Source of the DNA: Sphingobacteriia bacterium RIFOXYC2_FULL_35_18
GTDB lineage: Bacteria > Bacteroidota > Bacteroidia > Chitinophagales > Chitinophagaceae
Length of the DNA: 64,000 nucleotides
Direction: 5' to 3'
NCBI GenBank assembly: GCA_001829005.1
Contig: MIAG01000001.1
Coordinates: forward strand, 62,001-126,000
The notes under the pieces are model-generated. The model ran no database searches. It was not told the origin of the DNA and saw only the letters and a list, made by a program, of their open reading frames with translations. A program made the translations under genes and the position numbers. This document shows positions 26,500 to 34,432 of this stretch, piece by piece; within the stretch, counting starts at the first letter, position 1; each line of letters starts with the position of its first letter.

Positions 26500-27651
26500 A
26501 TGGGTAATAGATACTATTCCTTAGATGTTTTTAGGGGGGCTACAGTGGCACTCATGATCTTGGTAAATAATCCAGGTAGTTGGAGCCATATTTTTGGGCC
26601 TTTAAAACATGCCCCATGGCATGGTGTAACGCCTACCGATTTAGTGTTTCCGTTCTTCTTATTTGCCGTTGGAAATGCAATGGCTTTTGTAATGCCGCGC
26701 TTTGAAGCTGCTGGTGCTGCTGAGTTTTGGAAAAAAGTGATTAAACGCACTTTACTCATTTTTGGAATTGGGGTACTACTACATTGGAGTCCATTTATTA
26801 AATGGGATGGCGATCAATTGGTAGGGAAATCTTGGGAAAATGTGCGGATTTTAGGTGTTCTTCAAAGAATTGCACTTTGTTATTTCTTTGCTTCTGTGAT
26901 CGTTTTTTATGGCAAAACCAAGGGAGCGTATATTATTGGGATGTCTATTTTATTACTTTATTGGTTCGCTTGTTATGCCTTGGGAGCAGATGGAGACCCT
27001 TATAGTTTGCAGGGTTGGTTTGGCAACCCCATTGATATTGATATTTTAGGTGTTACCCATATTTATAAAGGCGAAGGGGTTCCTTTTGATCCCGAAGGAT
27101 TTATGAGTACCCCTGCTGCCATTGTGCAAGTAATTTTTGGATTTTTGGTGGGTCAGTATATTCAATTAAAAGGGAAGAATACCGATATGTTGAGTGGTTT
27201 ATTAGTGGCGGGTCTTGTTTTAACCTTTACAGGCTATTGCTGGGACTTAGTATTCCCTATCAACAAAAAAATATGGACCAGTAGTTACACCATTTATACC
27301 ACTGGCTTGGCCATACTAACCATTGGAGTAATGATTTATGCTATTGAGTTTAAAGGGGCTAAAGGTGCTTGGAGTAGATTCTTTGATGTATTTGGAAAAA
27401 ACCCTTTATTCATTTTTGTTTTAAGTGGTTTTTTACCTAGAGTATTAGGAATGTTTAGATGGGTAAATGAAACGGATGCCGATGGTACCAAACATTACAC
27501 TTCTTTCTTACCCTGGTTTTACAATACTTTATGCAAACCCATTGCCAATGACCCTAGAGTAGGCTCATTGGTTTACGCCTTATTAATGATTGGATTTTAT
27601 TGGCTCATCGTTTATGTACTAGACAAGAAAAAAATCTATATCAAAGTGTAA
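26500..27651 (+). CDS. DUF5009 / NagX-like membrane acyltransferase (heparan-alpha-glucosaminide N-acetyltransferase family)
   Basis: Multi-helix inner-membrane protein related to HGSNAT and to proteins called NagX in Bacteroidota and Proteobacteria. The family core is SLDVFRGATVALMILVNNPGSWSHIFGPLKHAPWHGVTPTDLVFPFFLFAVGNAMAF (about residues 5-65), including the His-containing APWHG stretch thought to take part in acetyl transfer in HGSNAT. About ten hydrophobic segments follow. I choose MGNRYYSLDVFRG at 26500 because it matches the usual N-terminus; the ORF track adds ten residues. 383 aa. Substrate unknown; amino-sugar acetylation is a family inference that suits the neighbouring amino-sugar genes. 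It is convergent with the acetyltransferase at 27692. Confidence 0.82.
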   Translation: MGNRYYSLDVFRGATVALMILVNNPGSWSHIFGPLKHAPWHGVTPTDLVFPFFLFAVGNAMAFVMPRFEAAGAAEFWKKVIKRTLLIFGIGVLLHWSPFIKWDGDQLVGKSWENVRILGVLQRIALCYFFASVIVFYGKTKGAYIIGMSILLLYWFACYALGADGDPYSLQGWFGNPIDIDILGVTHIYKGEGVPFDPEGFMSTPAAIVQVIFGFLVGQYIQLKGKNTDMLSGLLVAGLVLTFTGYCWDLVFPINKKIWTSSYTIYTTGLAILTIGVMIYAIEFKGAKGAWSRFFDVFGKNPLFIFVLSGFLPRVLGMFRWVNETDADGTKHYTSFLPWFYNTLCKPIANDPRVGSLVYALLMIGFYWLIVYVLDKKKIYIKV

Positions 27652-27691
27652 CAGCAAAATACTTTGTAGCGAAACAATTTTCAAAATTATT

Positions 27692-28150
27692 CTACCGAAT
27701 TTTCCGAGCTGGATTTCCTGCATATACGCCCGGCTCTGTAATATCTTTAGTTACCACCGACCCTGCCCCTATGACCACTTGGTCGCAAATATGTACAGGC
27801 AGAATTGTGGCATTACTGCCAATAGAAACATGGTTGCCAATGCGTGTTGGTTGCCATTTTGTTTGATCACCTGCAGGTTTTCCTTCTGTAAATAAATCAT
27901 TGATAAACATCACGCCATGCCCAATAAAACAATCATTTCCTATGGTGACTAAACTACAAATAAAACTATGCGACTGTATTTTACATCGCTCGCCTATATA
28001 CACGTCTTTTTGAATTTCGGTGAATGGCCCAACAAAAGAGTCGTGCCCAATATGGCATTCGTAAATATTAGCAGGTCCAACAACGGTTACATTTTTTCCA
28101 AATTGAACCTCTCTAACAGATGACTCAATTAAATTAAAAGTAGGTAACAT
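27692..28150 (-). CDS. Hexapeptide-repeat acyltransferase (WlbB/WbpD-like sugar N-acetyltransferase)
   Basis: Left-handed beta-helix acetyltransferase. Imperfect hexapeptide repeats run through most of the 152 aa (for example VVGPANIYECHIGHDSFVGPFTEIQKDVYIGERCKI and GNHVSIGSNATILPVHICDQVVIGAGSVVTKDI). It ends with GVYAGNPARKIR, a common coenzyme-A-site ending. HGVMFINDLFTEGKPA resembles the active-site loop of WlbB/WbpD, which acetylate the 3-amino group of UDP-2-acetamido-3-amino-glucuronate. It lies 30 nt after a Gfo/Idh gene, the same pairing as WlbA-WlbB. The aminotransferase expected between those steps is not seen here, so the substrate is open. Confidence 0.78.
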   Translation of the reverse strand: MLPTFNLIESSVREVQFGKNVTVVGPANIYECHIGHDSFVGPFTEIQKDVYIGERCKIQSHSFICSLVTIGNDCFIGHGVMFINDLFTEGKPAGDQTKWQPTRIGNHVSIGSNATILPVHICDQVVIGAGSVVTKDITEPGVYAGNPARKIR

Positions 28151-28180
28151 AGTACTTGAATTTTATTCAAGTTAATTCAA

Positions 28181-29209
28181 TTATCGTGCCTGATATATGA
28201 GATTAATCAGGTCAATCGTGTCCTTAGCCTCTTCAATTGTTGTGTAATAAGGAGTTTGATGCAACAGGGTGTTGATTAAACTATTGTATACCTGATAATG
28301 ATTTCGCATGCTGCCTTTATACTGACCGTAATCGTTGGCTGAAAACTGCTCTTTATTGATTGTATCCAATTGTATTTGCAATATAGAAGCCAACTCAACA
28401 TCATCAACTTCAAACTCCAATGTATTTAAATAAGAACCGCCAGCCTTAACAATTCCCTTCAAAGAAAAAATAGTAAGTGACCCTTCCCTATTTACAGAAG
28501 GTTCATTTACTGAGTAGTCCATGCTAGCTTTTATTCCAGACTCAAATTCCAATTGAATATGTCCTTCGTCTTCAAATTCAATTAATCCCTGGTGATTCCT
28601 GTTTTTAAATTGTCCTTCTGCAGTTTTTACCCTTCCAAATAACCAACAAAGCAGGTCTATAAAATGGCTAAACTGGGTGAACAAAGTGCCTCCATCTAAT
28701 GCCATTGTTCCATGCCAACTATTTGTATAATAACTGGCCGGTCTATGCCAAAAGCAATTTATTTGAACATGATCAATATTACCCAATACTTTCTTTTGCA
28801 ATAATTCATGAATCAGTTTCACAGGTGGATTGAATCGATTCTGCATGACCGAAAAAATTTGTTTTCCGGTTTGATTAGCTACTGATTGCATTTGTTGAAT
28901 GGCTGCTCCTGTAAGTGCAATGGGCTTTTCTACTAAAACATGATACCCAGCTTGCATTGCTTCAATGGCTTGTTCCGCATGCAATCCGTTGGGAGTAGCT
29001 ATTACCACTACATCTAATTTTTGTACTGAAGTATATAATGCTGAACTGGTTTCAAAAAATGGAACCCCATATTGATCACCCATTTTTTTGGCTTTAGCAA
29101 GATTGGTATCAACTACTGCAACCAAAATTCCTACACGGGTTATTTGTGTAGCATGTTCTGTAGCAATATTGCCACAACCAATCAGTGCAAAATGAATAGG
29201 TGTATGCAT
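28181..29209 (-). CDS. Gfo/Idh/MocA family oxidoreductase (WlbA-like)
   Basis: NAD(P)-dependent sugar dehydrogenase. FALIGCGNIATEHATQITRVGILVAVVDTNLAKAKKMG is the dinucleotide-binding start. VVVIATPNGLHAEQAIEAMQAGYHVLVEKPIALT has the conserved EKP with the catalytic Lys. WHGTMALDGGTLFTQFSHFIDLLCWLFG gives the Asp/His substrate motif. 342 aa. It shares one base with the end of the MurU-like gene, so translation is probably coupled. WlbA-type enzymes oxidise UDP-GlcNAc uronic acid; that substrate is inferred from the following acetyltransferase only. Confidence 0.84.
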   Translation of the reverse strand: MHTPIHFALIGCGNIATEHATQITRVGILVAVVDTNLAKAKKMGDQYGVPFFETSSALYTSVQKLDVVVIATPNGLHAEQAIEAMQAGYHVLVEKPIALTGAAIQQMQSVANQTGKQIFSVMQNRFNPPVKLIHELLQKKVLGNIDHVQINCFWHRPASYYTNSWHGTMALDGGTLFTQFSHFIDLLCWLFGRVKTAEGQFKNRNHQGLIEFEDEGHIQLEFESGIKASMDYSVNEPSVNREGSLTIFSLKGIVKAGGSYLNTLEFEVDDVELASILQIQLDTINKEQFSANDYGQYKGSMRNHYQVYNSLINTLLHQTPYYTTIEEAKDTIDLINLIYQAR

Positions 29210-29928
29210 TAAAAAAATAAGCTGGCTGCTTTGGTTAAACTTTCAGGCTTTCCTACATCTAGTAATAATGCACCGGTATGATCAAAACAATAAATATTTT
29301 CTGTAGCACATAAGTCTAGGTAAACATCTACCATCGAAAATTTTCCCTCTTGTTTTATTTTTGCAAATAGGGATTGTTGTACAACATGAATTCCACTAAA
29401 TGCTCTACTGTGTAAGCCACTGGTATCAAGGCCTGCAGGCTTTACTTCGCCTGTTCCTTCGTGCTTCCACCCTTTTAATTTGCTGTCGTCTCCAAACAAA
29501 AAATACCTTGAAGTGGTTCTTTGTGATACTGCCAATGTTGCCAATGCATTTGTTTGCTTGTGTTGCTGTATCATTTGGTCTAATTGCATATTCGTTAAAA
29601 TATCTGCATTCATGATAACCAACTGCTCTTCATCTTTAAAAAAATGCGCTGCTTTCTTTAAACCTCCACCCGTTTCTAAAACTTCATCTGATTCATCTGA
29701 AATAAAAATAGTAGATCCCCATCCATCATTGGTTTCAATTGCTTCAATTATTTGACTAGCAAAATGGTGCACATTCACTACCACTTCCTTAATTCCATAT
29801 TGTTGTAAGTACAATATATTCCGCTCTAATAACGACTTCCCATTTACTTGGGCCAATGCCTTAGGATGCTTATCTGTCCAAGGTTTCAGCCTGCTCCCCA
29901 ATCCCGCTGCAAAAATCATTGCTTTCAT
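29209..29928 (-). CDS. Sugar-1-phosphate nucleotidyltransferase, MurU-like
   Basis: MKAMIFAAGLGSRLKPWTDKHPKALAQVNGKSLLERNILYLQQYGIKEVVVNVHHFASQIIEAI closely follows the N-terminus of MurU (MurNAc-1-phosphate uridylyltransferase), and EVLETGGGLKKAAHFF and VIMNADILTNM match its metal and nucleotide region. 239 aa is the MurU size. HddC-type (heptose) enzymes are similar and cannot be excluded. It lies 8 nt after a gene whose N-terminal half resembles AmgK, the usual MurU partner in Pseudomonas cell-wall recycling. That pairing favours a MurNAc/GlcNAc salvage role. Confidence 0.82.
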   Translation of the reverse strand: MKAMIFAAGLGSRLKPWTDKHPKALAQVNGKSLLERNILYLQQYGIKEVVVNVHHFASQIIEAIETNDGWGSTIFISDESDEVLETGGGLKKAAHFFKDEEQLVIMNADILTNMQLDQMIQQHKQTNALATLAVSQRTTSRYFLFGDDSKLKGWKHEGTGEVKPAGLDTSGLHSRAFSGIHVVQQSLFAKIKQEGKFSMVDVYLDLCATENIYCFDHTGALLLDVGKPESLTKAASLFF

Positions 29929-29936
29929 ACGATGCT

Positions 29937-31376
29937 TTATTTAACCCAATTGGCGCTATTGGTATGTGTTAAATTAACTTTCAGTTTGTATTTGTTTCTT
30001 AAGTGTCTGGCTGTTTGTTCTGCTGCATATACACTTCTGTGTTGTCCACCCGTGCAACCGAAATTGATCATCAAATTGGCGAATCCCCTGCTTAAATATT
30101 CTTCTACTGTTATATCGATCAAATCCCAAACACTATTTAAATATTTATCCATTTTAGTTCGCTGTTCTAAAAAATCTTGCACAGGTTTGTCTTTACCTGT
30201 TAGCTTTTTATACTCATCAAATCTTCCAGGGTTTAAAATACCGCGCATATCAAACATGAAGCCTCCTCCATTTTCTGTATCGTCTACGGGTATGCCACGT
30301 TTGTAACTAAAACTATTTACTTCAATTGTTAATGGGGTGTTTTCATTGGCTTGAGGAGCAACAAACTTATTGATCATATTTTGATCTACCACTAGCTTTA
30401 ACACTCTGTCGAATTCAGGTGTAACAATGCCGACTCGCTTATGCTCAATAAAAAATTTAAGGTTCTGCAAAGCCAATGGTATACTCGCTAAAAAATGTGC
30501 TTTCCGCTCAAATAAACCTCTAAATCCATAAGCACCCAATACTTGCAACAAACGAATCAATACATATCCATTGTATTGACTTACAAAAGTAATTCGGTCT
30601 ACTGGCTCTTCTAACAATGGGTCTACTTGATCCATATAATATGCTAGCAAATTATCTTTCCATTCTTCACTTAATTCTGCTTTTGCTTGCCATAATAAAG
30701 AAGCCACATCATATTGTAATGCCCCTTGCATGCCTCCTTGATAATCTATAAAATGTACCTGATCATTTTGTACAATAATATTCCTGCTCTGAAAATCGCG
30801 GAACATAAAAAACTTATTCTGCGTTCTGGTTAAATAAGTACTAAGTGCATCAAAATCATCTAGCATTGCCTGCTTATCGTAAGGCAATTGTAGGGTATCT
30901 AAAAAATAATATTTAAAATACAAGAGGTCACTCATGATGGCCTGCTTGCCAAATTCTTTTGCAGTTAAACACCAACTATAATCTAACCCTTTATGTCCTA
31001 ACACTTGCACTTTGGCCAATTGCGCCAAGCTCTGCTGAAATAATTGATACGAATAATCGCCATGCCCGTGGGCTTCTAATTTATTCAATAAAGAATCAGT
31101 TCCTAAGTCTTCTTGTAAATAAATGGTATTGGTGTCATTCACACCCAAAATAGCTGGGACAGGTAAATTAGCTTGCTTAAAATGCTTACTGAAATAAACA
31201 AATGTGGCAGTTTCTTTTGTATTGATATTATACGTGGCTATCCATGTTTGCTCACCCGCATATACCCTAAAATAAATTCGGTCGCTTCCACTTTGTGGTA
31301 GTTTTTCAATTCGATCGGGCGCCAGCCCTACTGCCTGCTGACAAAGTGCTTCAATTGCTGCTATAACTGATTCCAT
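29937..31376 (-). CDS. Aminoglycoside-phosphotransferase-fold sugar kinase fused to RapZ C-terminal domain
   Basis: Two-domain protein of 479 aa. Residues ~1-330 are an APH-fold kinase resembling AmgK (anomeric MurNAc/GlcNAc kinase). FMFRDFQSRNIIVQND is the catalytic loop (Asp and Asn kept; the usual leading His is Phe) and VHFIDYQGG the metal-binding Asp. Residues ~345-479 match the C-terminal half of RapZ: VNSFSYKRGIPVDDTENGGGFMFDMRGILNPGRF, LTGKDKPVQDFLE and NFGCTGGQHRSVYAAEQTARHLRNKY. The RapZ P-loop domain is absent. In E. coli the RapZ C-terminal domain binds glucosamine 6-phosphate and RNase E, so the fusion may couple sugar kinase activity to amino-sugar sensing. It opens the operon with the MurU-like gene. 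Confidence 0.85.
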   Translation of the reverse strand: MESVIAAIEALCQQAVGLAPDRIEKLPQSGSDRIYFRVYAGEQTWIATYNINTKETATFVYFSKHFKQANLPVPAILGVNDTNTIYLQEDLGTDSLLNKLEAHGHGDYSYQLFQQSLAQLAKVQVLGHKGLDYSWCLTAKEFGKQAIMSDLLYFKYYFLDTLQLPYDKQAMLDDFDALSTYLTRTQNKFFMFRDFQSRNIIVQNDQVHFIDYQGGMQGALQYDVASLLWQAKAELSEEWKDNLLAYYMDQVDPLLEEPVDRITFVSQYNGYVLIRLLQVLGAYGFRGLFERKAHFLASIPLALQNLKFFIEHKRVGIVTPEFDRVLKLVVDQNMINKFVAPQANENTPLTIEVNSFSYKRGIPVDDTENGGGFMFDMRGILNPGRFDEYKKLTGKDKPVQDFLEQRTKMDKYLNSVWDLIDITVEEYLSRGFANLMINFGCTGGQHRSVYAAEQTARHLRNKYKLKVNLTHTNSANWVK

Positions 31377-31431
31377 TAAACCTTGCTGTTTTAACGAAAA
31401 TAAAGCTAAGTCTTCAAAGCAAGGGCATCAA

Positions 31432-31914
31432 TCAGGGTTTAAGCCCAAATACATTTACTTGGCGATAATCGTCTTGCTCATAACGCTTGCGCATCAGCAC
31501 CAATTCGGTAATGGTAAATAATGCCGCAAAACAAGGTTGGTTAATGCGTAAATAAGGCCTTACACTAAAATAAATTTCCTTGCACTGGTAACTGCTGATG
31601 TATTGACTCACTACGTTTAATTGCGTGGCCAGTTGCTGAAAGGGTGTGGTGTCTGCAATGCGCACCTGCAATCTGCCGGTGGCATCGTCTATTTGTTGTT
31701 CTATTTGAATGGAAAATTGTTCTTTATTGCTGATGATTCGATGCATCCAACGGATAATCGTTTCTTCCATTTGTTCGGTGGCTTCAAATACCGCAATTTC
31801 AATGGGGAGGACCGCTGCATCGGCAAAACGAGGATAAGCCATTAGTAAATACTGCTCCCTTTCACTACTAATAGTGGTCTGTTGAGCGCTGTTCAAAACA
31901 TATCCTGCCTGCAT
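31432..31914 (-). CDS. Hypothetical protein, possibly a degenerate 2H-phosphoesterase (2'-5' RNA ligase-like)
   Basis: About 160 aa, soluble, no signal peptide. I do not recognise it with certainty. Its pattern of beta-strands and helices (QYLLMAYP; LPIEIAVFEATEQMEETIIRWMHRI; FSIQIEQQI; GRLQVRIADTTPFQQLATQL; EIYFSVRPYLRINQP; ELVLMRKRYEQDDYRQVNVFGL) resembles the two-lobed 2H fold. The two catalytic HxT motifs are absent, with IEI and YLR at the likely positions. It is divergent from umuD, sharing a ~70-nt promoter region rich in TTTAGTA half-sites, so it may be co-regulated with the translesion polymerase. Start taken at the second Met; the ORF track extends two residues. Confidence 0.5.
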   Translation of the reverse strand: MQAGYVLNSAQQTTISSEREQYLLMAYPRFADAAVLPIEIAVFEATEQMEETIIRWMHRIISNKEQFSIQIEQQIDDATGRLQVRIADTTPFQQLATQLNVVSQYISSYQCKEIYFSVRPYLRINQPCFAALFTITELVLMRKRYEQDDYRQVNVFGLKP

Positions 31915-31939
31915 AAACAAAAATTTAATTGATAACTAT

Positions 31940-31970
31940 TTTAGTATAAATTTACTAAATTATTTAGTAA
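31940..31970. promoter_or_regulatory. Putative operator with three TTTAGTA half-sites between umuD and its divergent neighbour
   Basis: TTTAGTA (31940-31946), TACTAAA (31953-31959) and TTTAGTA (31963-31969) alternate in orientation. The last two lie in the near-perfect palindrome TTACTAAAT-T-ATTTAGTAA. The site starts 15 nt upstream of the umuD ATG and could be an SOS-type or other damage-response operator. Inference only. Confidence 0.5.
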
Positions 31971-31985
31971 GTAAAAATTTATTTT

Positions 31986-32420
31986 ATGGATGGGGAAATC
32001 GGGTATGGGGCCGCCTACAAGGGCTCTAAGCAATATACGCAATGGGAAGTGCCCACTGCCAATGCCACCGGATTTGGGGCTGCTGCCGACGATTATATGG
32101 AGCGAGGCATCGACCTAAATGAACAGTTGGTACACAATAAACCGGCCACATTTTTCTTTAGGATGAACAGTGATGCTATGACGGGCGCAGGTATTTTTAG
32201 CGGAGACACCCTGGTGGTAGACCGAAGTATCAAAGCGATGAGCGGTAAAATCATCATCGCCATTTTAGATGGAGAATTACTGGTGAGAAGATTGCACAAA
32301 AATTTTAATCAACTAACCCTGGTGGCCGAGAACAAAAAGTTTTCGGATATCCAACTCAATGGTTTTGATGAACGTGCCCAGGTTTGGGGAGTAGTTACCT
32401 ATTCTATTCATGCGGTGTAA
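31986..32420 (+). CDS. umuD: UmuD-like S24 protein with both catalytic residues replaced
   Basis: Partner of the Y-family polymerase encoded 32 nt downstream. The length of 144 aa and the stretches DDYMERGIDLNEQLV, GAGIFSGDTLVVDRSI and QVWGVVTYSIHAV align well with E. coli UmuD. The catalytic serine region reads MNSDAMTGAG where E. coli has SGDSMIDGG, so Ser60 corresponds to Ala. The lysine region reads DGELLVRRL where E. coli has DGEFTVKKL, so Lys97 corresponds to Arg. I checked both codons in the DNA (GCT and AGA). The cleavage region TGFGAAADDY is kept. Self-cleavage should therefore be impossible, so the protein may act uncleaved or through another protease. Confident as a homologue; activity is inferred. 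Confidence 0.88.
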   Translation: MDGEIGYGAAYKGSKQYTQWEVPTANATGFGAAADDYMERGIDLNEQLVHNKPATFFFRMNSDAMTGAGIFSGDTLVVDRSIKAMSGKIIIAILDGELLVRRLHKNFNQLTLVAENKKFSDIQLNGFDERAQVWGVVTYSIHAV

Positions 32421-32452
32421 TCATTCAAGAGTATGCTTATTATCTAAACAAG

Positions 32453-33733
32453 ATGATTGGAATAATTGATTGTAATAGTTTTTACTGTTCTTGTGAACGA
32501 CTTTTTTTGCCTGCCTTACAAGACGCGCCTGTAGTGGTACTCAGCAACAACGATGGGTGCATTGTATCGCGCAGCGACGAAGCCAAGCAAGCAGGTGTAA
32601 GTATGGGTATCCCTTATTTTCAAGCCAAACAATTGATTGAACAAAAAGGCATTCATACTTTTTCTTCCAACTATAATTTGTATGGGGATCTTAGCTGGCG
32701 TGTAATGGAAACCCTGCGGCAGCTCTTGCCCCCTGGTGCAGTAGAAGTGTATTCGGTAGATGAATGTTTTATTACGCTCGACCATATTGCGAGGGAACAG
32801 TTGGCGGCGTTTTCGCTCCACCTAAAAGATACCGTAGAGCAATGGACAGGCATTAAAGTATCCATTGGTGTGGCGCCCACTAAAGTATTGAGTAAAGTGG
32901 CCAACAGATTGGCTAAAAAAAATAAAGTGGCCACCAATTGTATTCTGGTACTTGACACACCAGAAACCATTGCCAACGCATTGCAACAAACTGCTGTTGA
33001 AGATATTTGGGGCGTGGGTAGACAGTATGCTGAAAAATTACGCAAATACAATATCAATACGGCTTTTGACTTACGCAGCATGCCCGCTACATGGGTACAA
33101 AAAAATATGGGGGGTATTGTAGGAGAACGACTATTGAGAGAACTAAACGGCATCAAGAGTATTGAAATGAAAGACCCATTACTCAATAAAAAAATGATTG
33201 CTACTACTCGTATGTTTGGTAAAAATGTAACCAGCAAAGAACATATCAAAGAAGCCATTGCTACTTATATTACTAGGGCTGCAGAAAAATTAAGAAGACA
33301 ACAAAGTGCTGCTTCGGTCATTTATGTTTTTGTGGTACCCAAACAAGAAAACAATGGAGGAAAATTCAGGCATGGAAATAGTGTAGGTGGATACATTCAT
33401 TTGCCACTTGCAACGGCAGCTACTAATGAATTGATTAAACCTGCAGTGGAACTGGTAGATCAATTATTTGAAGAAGGATGCATCTATAAAAAAGCTGGCG
33501 TGATTTTGAGCAGCATTGTTCCAGATGAATCCGTTCAAGGAAATTTGTTTGCACCAAAAGTTCCTCAACAAAATAGATTACTCATGAGCACCATCGACAA
33601 TATCAATTTTGCCATGCGCAACGATATGATTCAGTTTGCTACCGCAGGCACCCAGCGCAACTGGAAAATGCGTCAAGAACTTCGGAGCCCTCGCTACACT
33701 TCGCGTTGGGAAGAATTGTGTACGGTTCGATAA
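32453..33733 (+). CDS. umuC: Translesion DNA polymerase V catalytic subunit (Y family)
   Basis: Error-prone polymerase copying damaged templates. MIGIIDCNSFYCSCERLFLP gives the first catalytic Asp and YSVDECFITLD the Asp-Glu pair of the palm. NNDGCIVSRSDEAKQAGVSMGIP is the UmuC-type fingers region. Helix-hairpin-helix residues follow (DIWGVGRQYAEKLRKYNINTAFDLR), then the little finger domain, and a UmuC C-terminal extension contains FATAGTQRNWKMRQELRSPRYTSRWEEL. I take the Met at 32453 rather than the earlier ORF start, which would overlap umuD. 426 aa, all polymerase residues intact, so the polymerase should be active although its UmuD partner lacks protease residues. Confidence 0.95.
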   Translation: MIGIIDCNSFYCSCERLFLPALQDAPVVVLSNNDGCIVSRSDEAKQAGVSMGIPYFQAKQLIEQKGIHTFSSNYNLYGDLSWRVMETLRQLLPPGAVEVYSVDECFITLDHIAREQLAAFSLHLKDTVEQWTGIKVSIGVAPTKVLSKVANRLAKKNKVATNCILVLDTPETIANALQQTAVEDIWGVGRQYAEKLRKYNINTAFDLRSMPATWVQKNMGGIVGERLLRELNGIKSIEMKDPLLNKKMIATTRMFGKNVTSKEHIKEAIATYITRAAEKLRRQQSAASVIYVFVVPKQENNGGKFRHGNSVGGYIHLPLATAATNELIKPAVELVDQLFEEGCIYKKAGVILSSIVPDESVQGNLFAPKVPQQNRLLMSTIDNINFAMRNDMIQFATAGTQRNWKMRQELRSPRYTSRWEELCTVR

Positions 33734-33772
33734 GCTTGCGAAAAAAAATTATTCTTTACGCGATACTACAAT

Positions 33773-34315
33773 TTACTGCACTGGAAATTTGCCGAATAAT
33801 GCCTTTACGCCTTTGTCTGCAAATGCAGCCACTTTGGTACTATCATCAGGCAATGATCCCCGAAGGGTAGCTGTCCATAACATATGATTTTTAGCTGCAT
33901 CAACTATATGCAGCGTAATCGCTCCTCTTCTATACCTGCCTACTTCAATTTCTTTAGCCTCCCATTTGTAATTGCGTTGCCCCATGTACTTCATCATTCC
34001 ATCTGTTCTCCAATCGGTTTCTCTGGTTTGTACTTCTAGCTTAATAGCAATTCCAATATTAATCAAGAGGTCTGCATTATTACTCACTTGTTTAAACTGA
34101 CGTTGCTCCATTTCTGATGCAATAACTTTTTTTAAGTAGCCAACACGGTCATTAAATACTTCGGTAATGGTATCGCCAAACGCAGTGAGTTCATAAAATG
34201 CAAAGGTTTTATACTTACTAAAGTCAGCTTCTGGTGCTGTAGACACGTCTAATACTTTAGGGCTGGCACAAGCAATTAGGCTAACAGAGAAAAGGATTAT
34301 AATGAGCTGTTTCAT
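33773..34315 (-). CDS. DUF4136 lipoprotein
   Basis: Predicted lipoprotein: MKQLIIILFSVSLIACASPKV has a signal peptide and lipobox ending at Cys16. The mature part begins VSTAPEADFSKYKTFAFYE, the typical start of DUF4136 proteins, and has KVIASEMEQRQFKQVSNNADLLINIGI and YRRGAITLHIVDAAKNHMLWTATLRGSL, both family features. 180 aa. Function unknown; likely periplasmic or outer-membrane attached. It is convergent with umuC (39 nt) and divergent from the CHRD protein gene; it appears to be a single-gene unit. Confidence 0.82.
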   Translation of the reverse strand: MKQLIIILFSVSLIACASPKVLDVSTAPEADFSKYKTFAFYELTAFGDTITEVFNDRVGYLKKVIASEMEQRQFKQVSNNADLLINIGIAIKLEVQTRETDWRTDGMMKYMGQRNYKWEAKEIEVGRYRRGAITLHIVDAAKNHMLWTATLRGSLPDDSTKVAAFADKGVKALFGKFPVQ

Positions 34316-34432
34316 GTAAAATATTTTGTAAATGGTATTTGACGCTTCATCAAATTTAAATTAAACAATTGGCATTTAAAATGAATGATGAAAACCAAAG
34401 CGAATAATTCATCGTAAGTAAAAATAAAAACT

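Noticed and set aside
29848-30306. 152-aa plus-strand ORF opposite the RapZ-domain region
   Set aside because: Antisense to a conserved domain, with low-complexity hydrophobic composition.
32671-33258. 195-aa antisense ORF inside umuC
   Set aside because: UmuC in the plus strand has all polymerase motifs; the antisense product has no family features.
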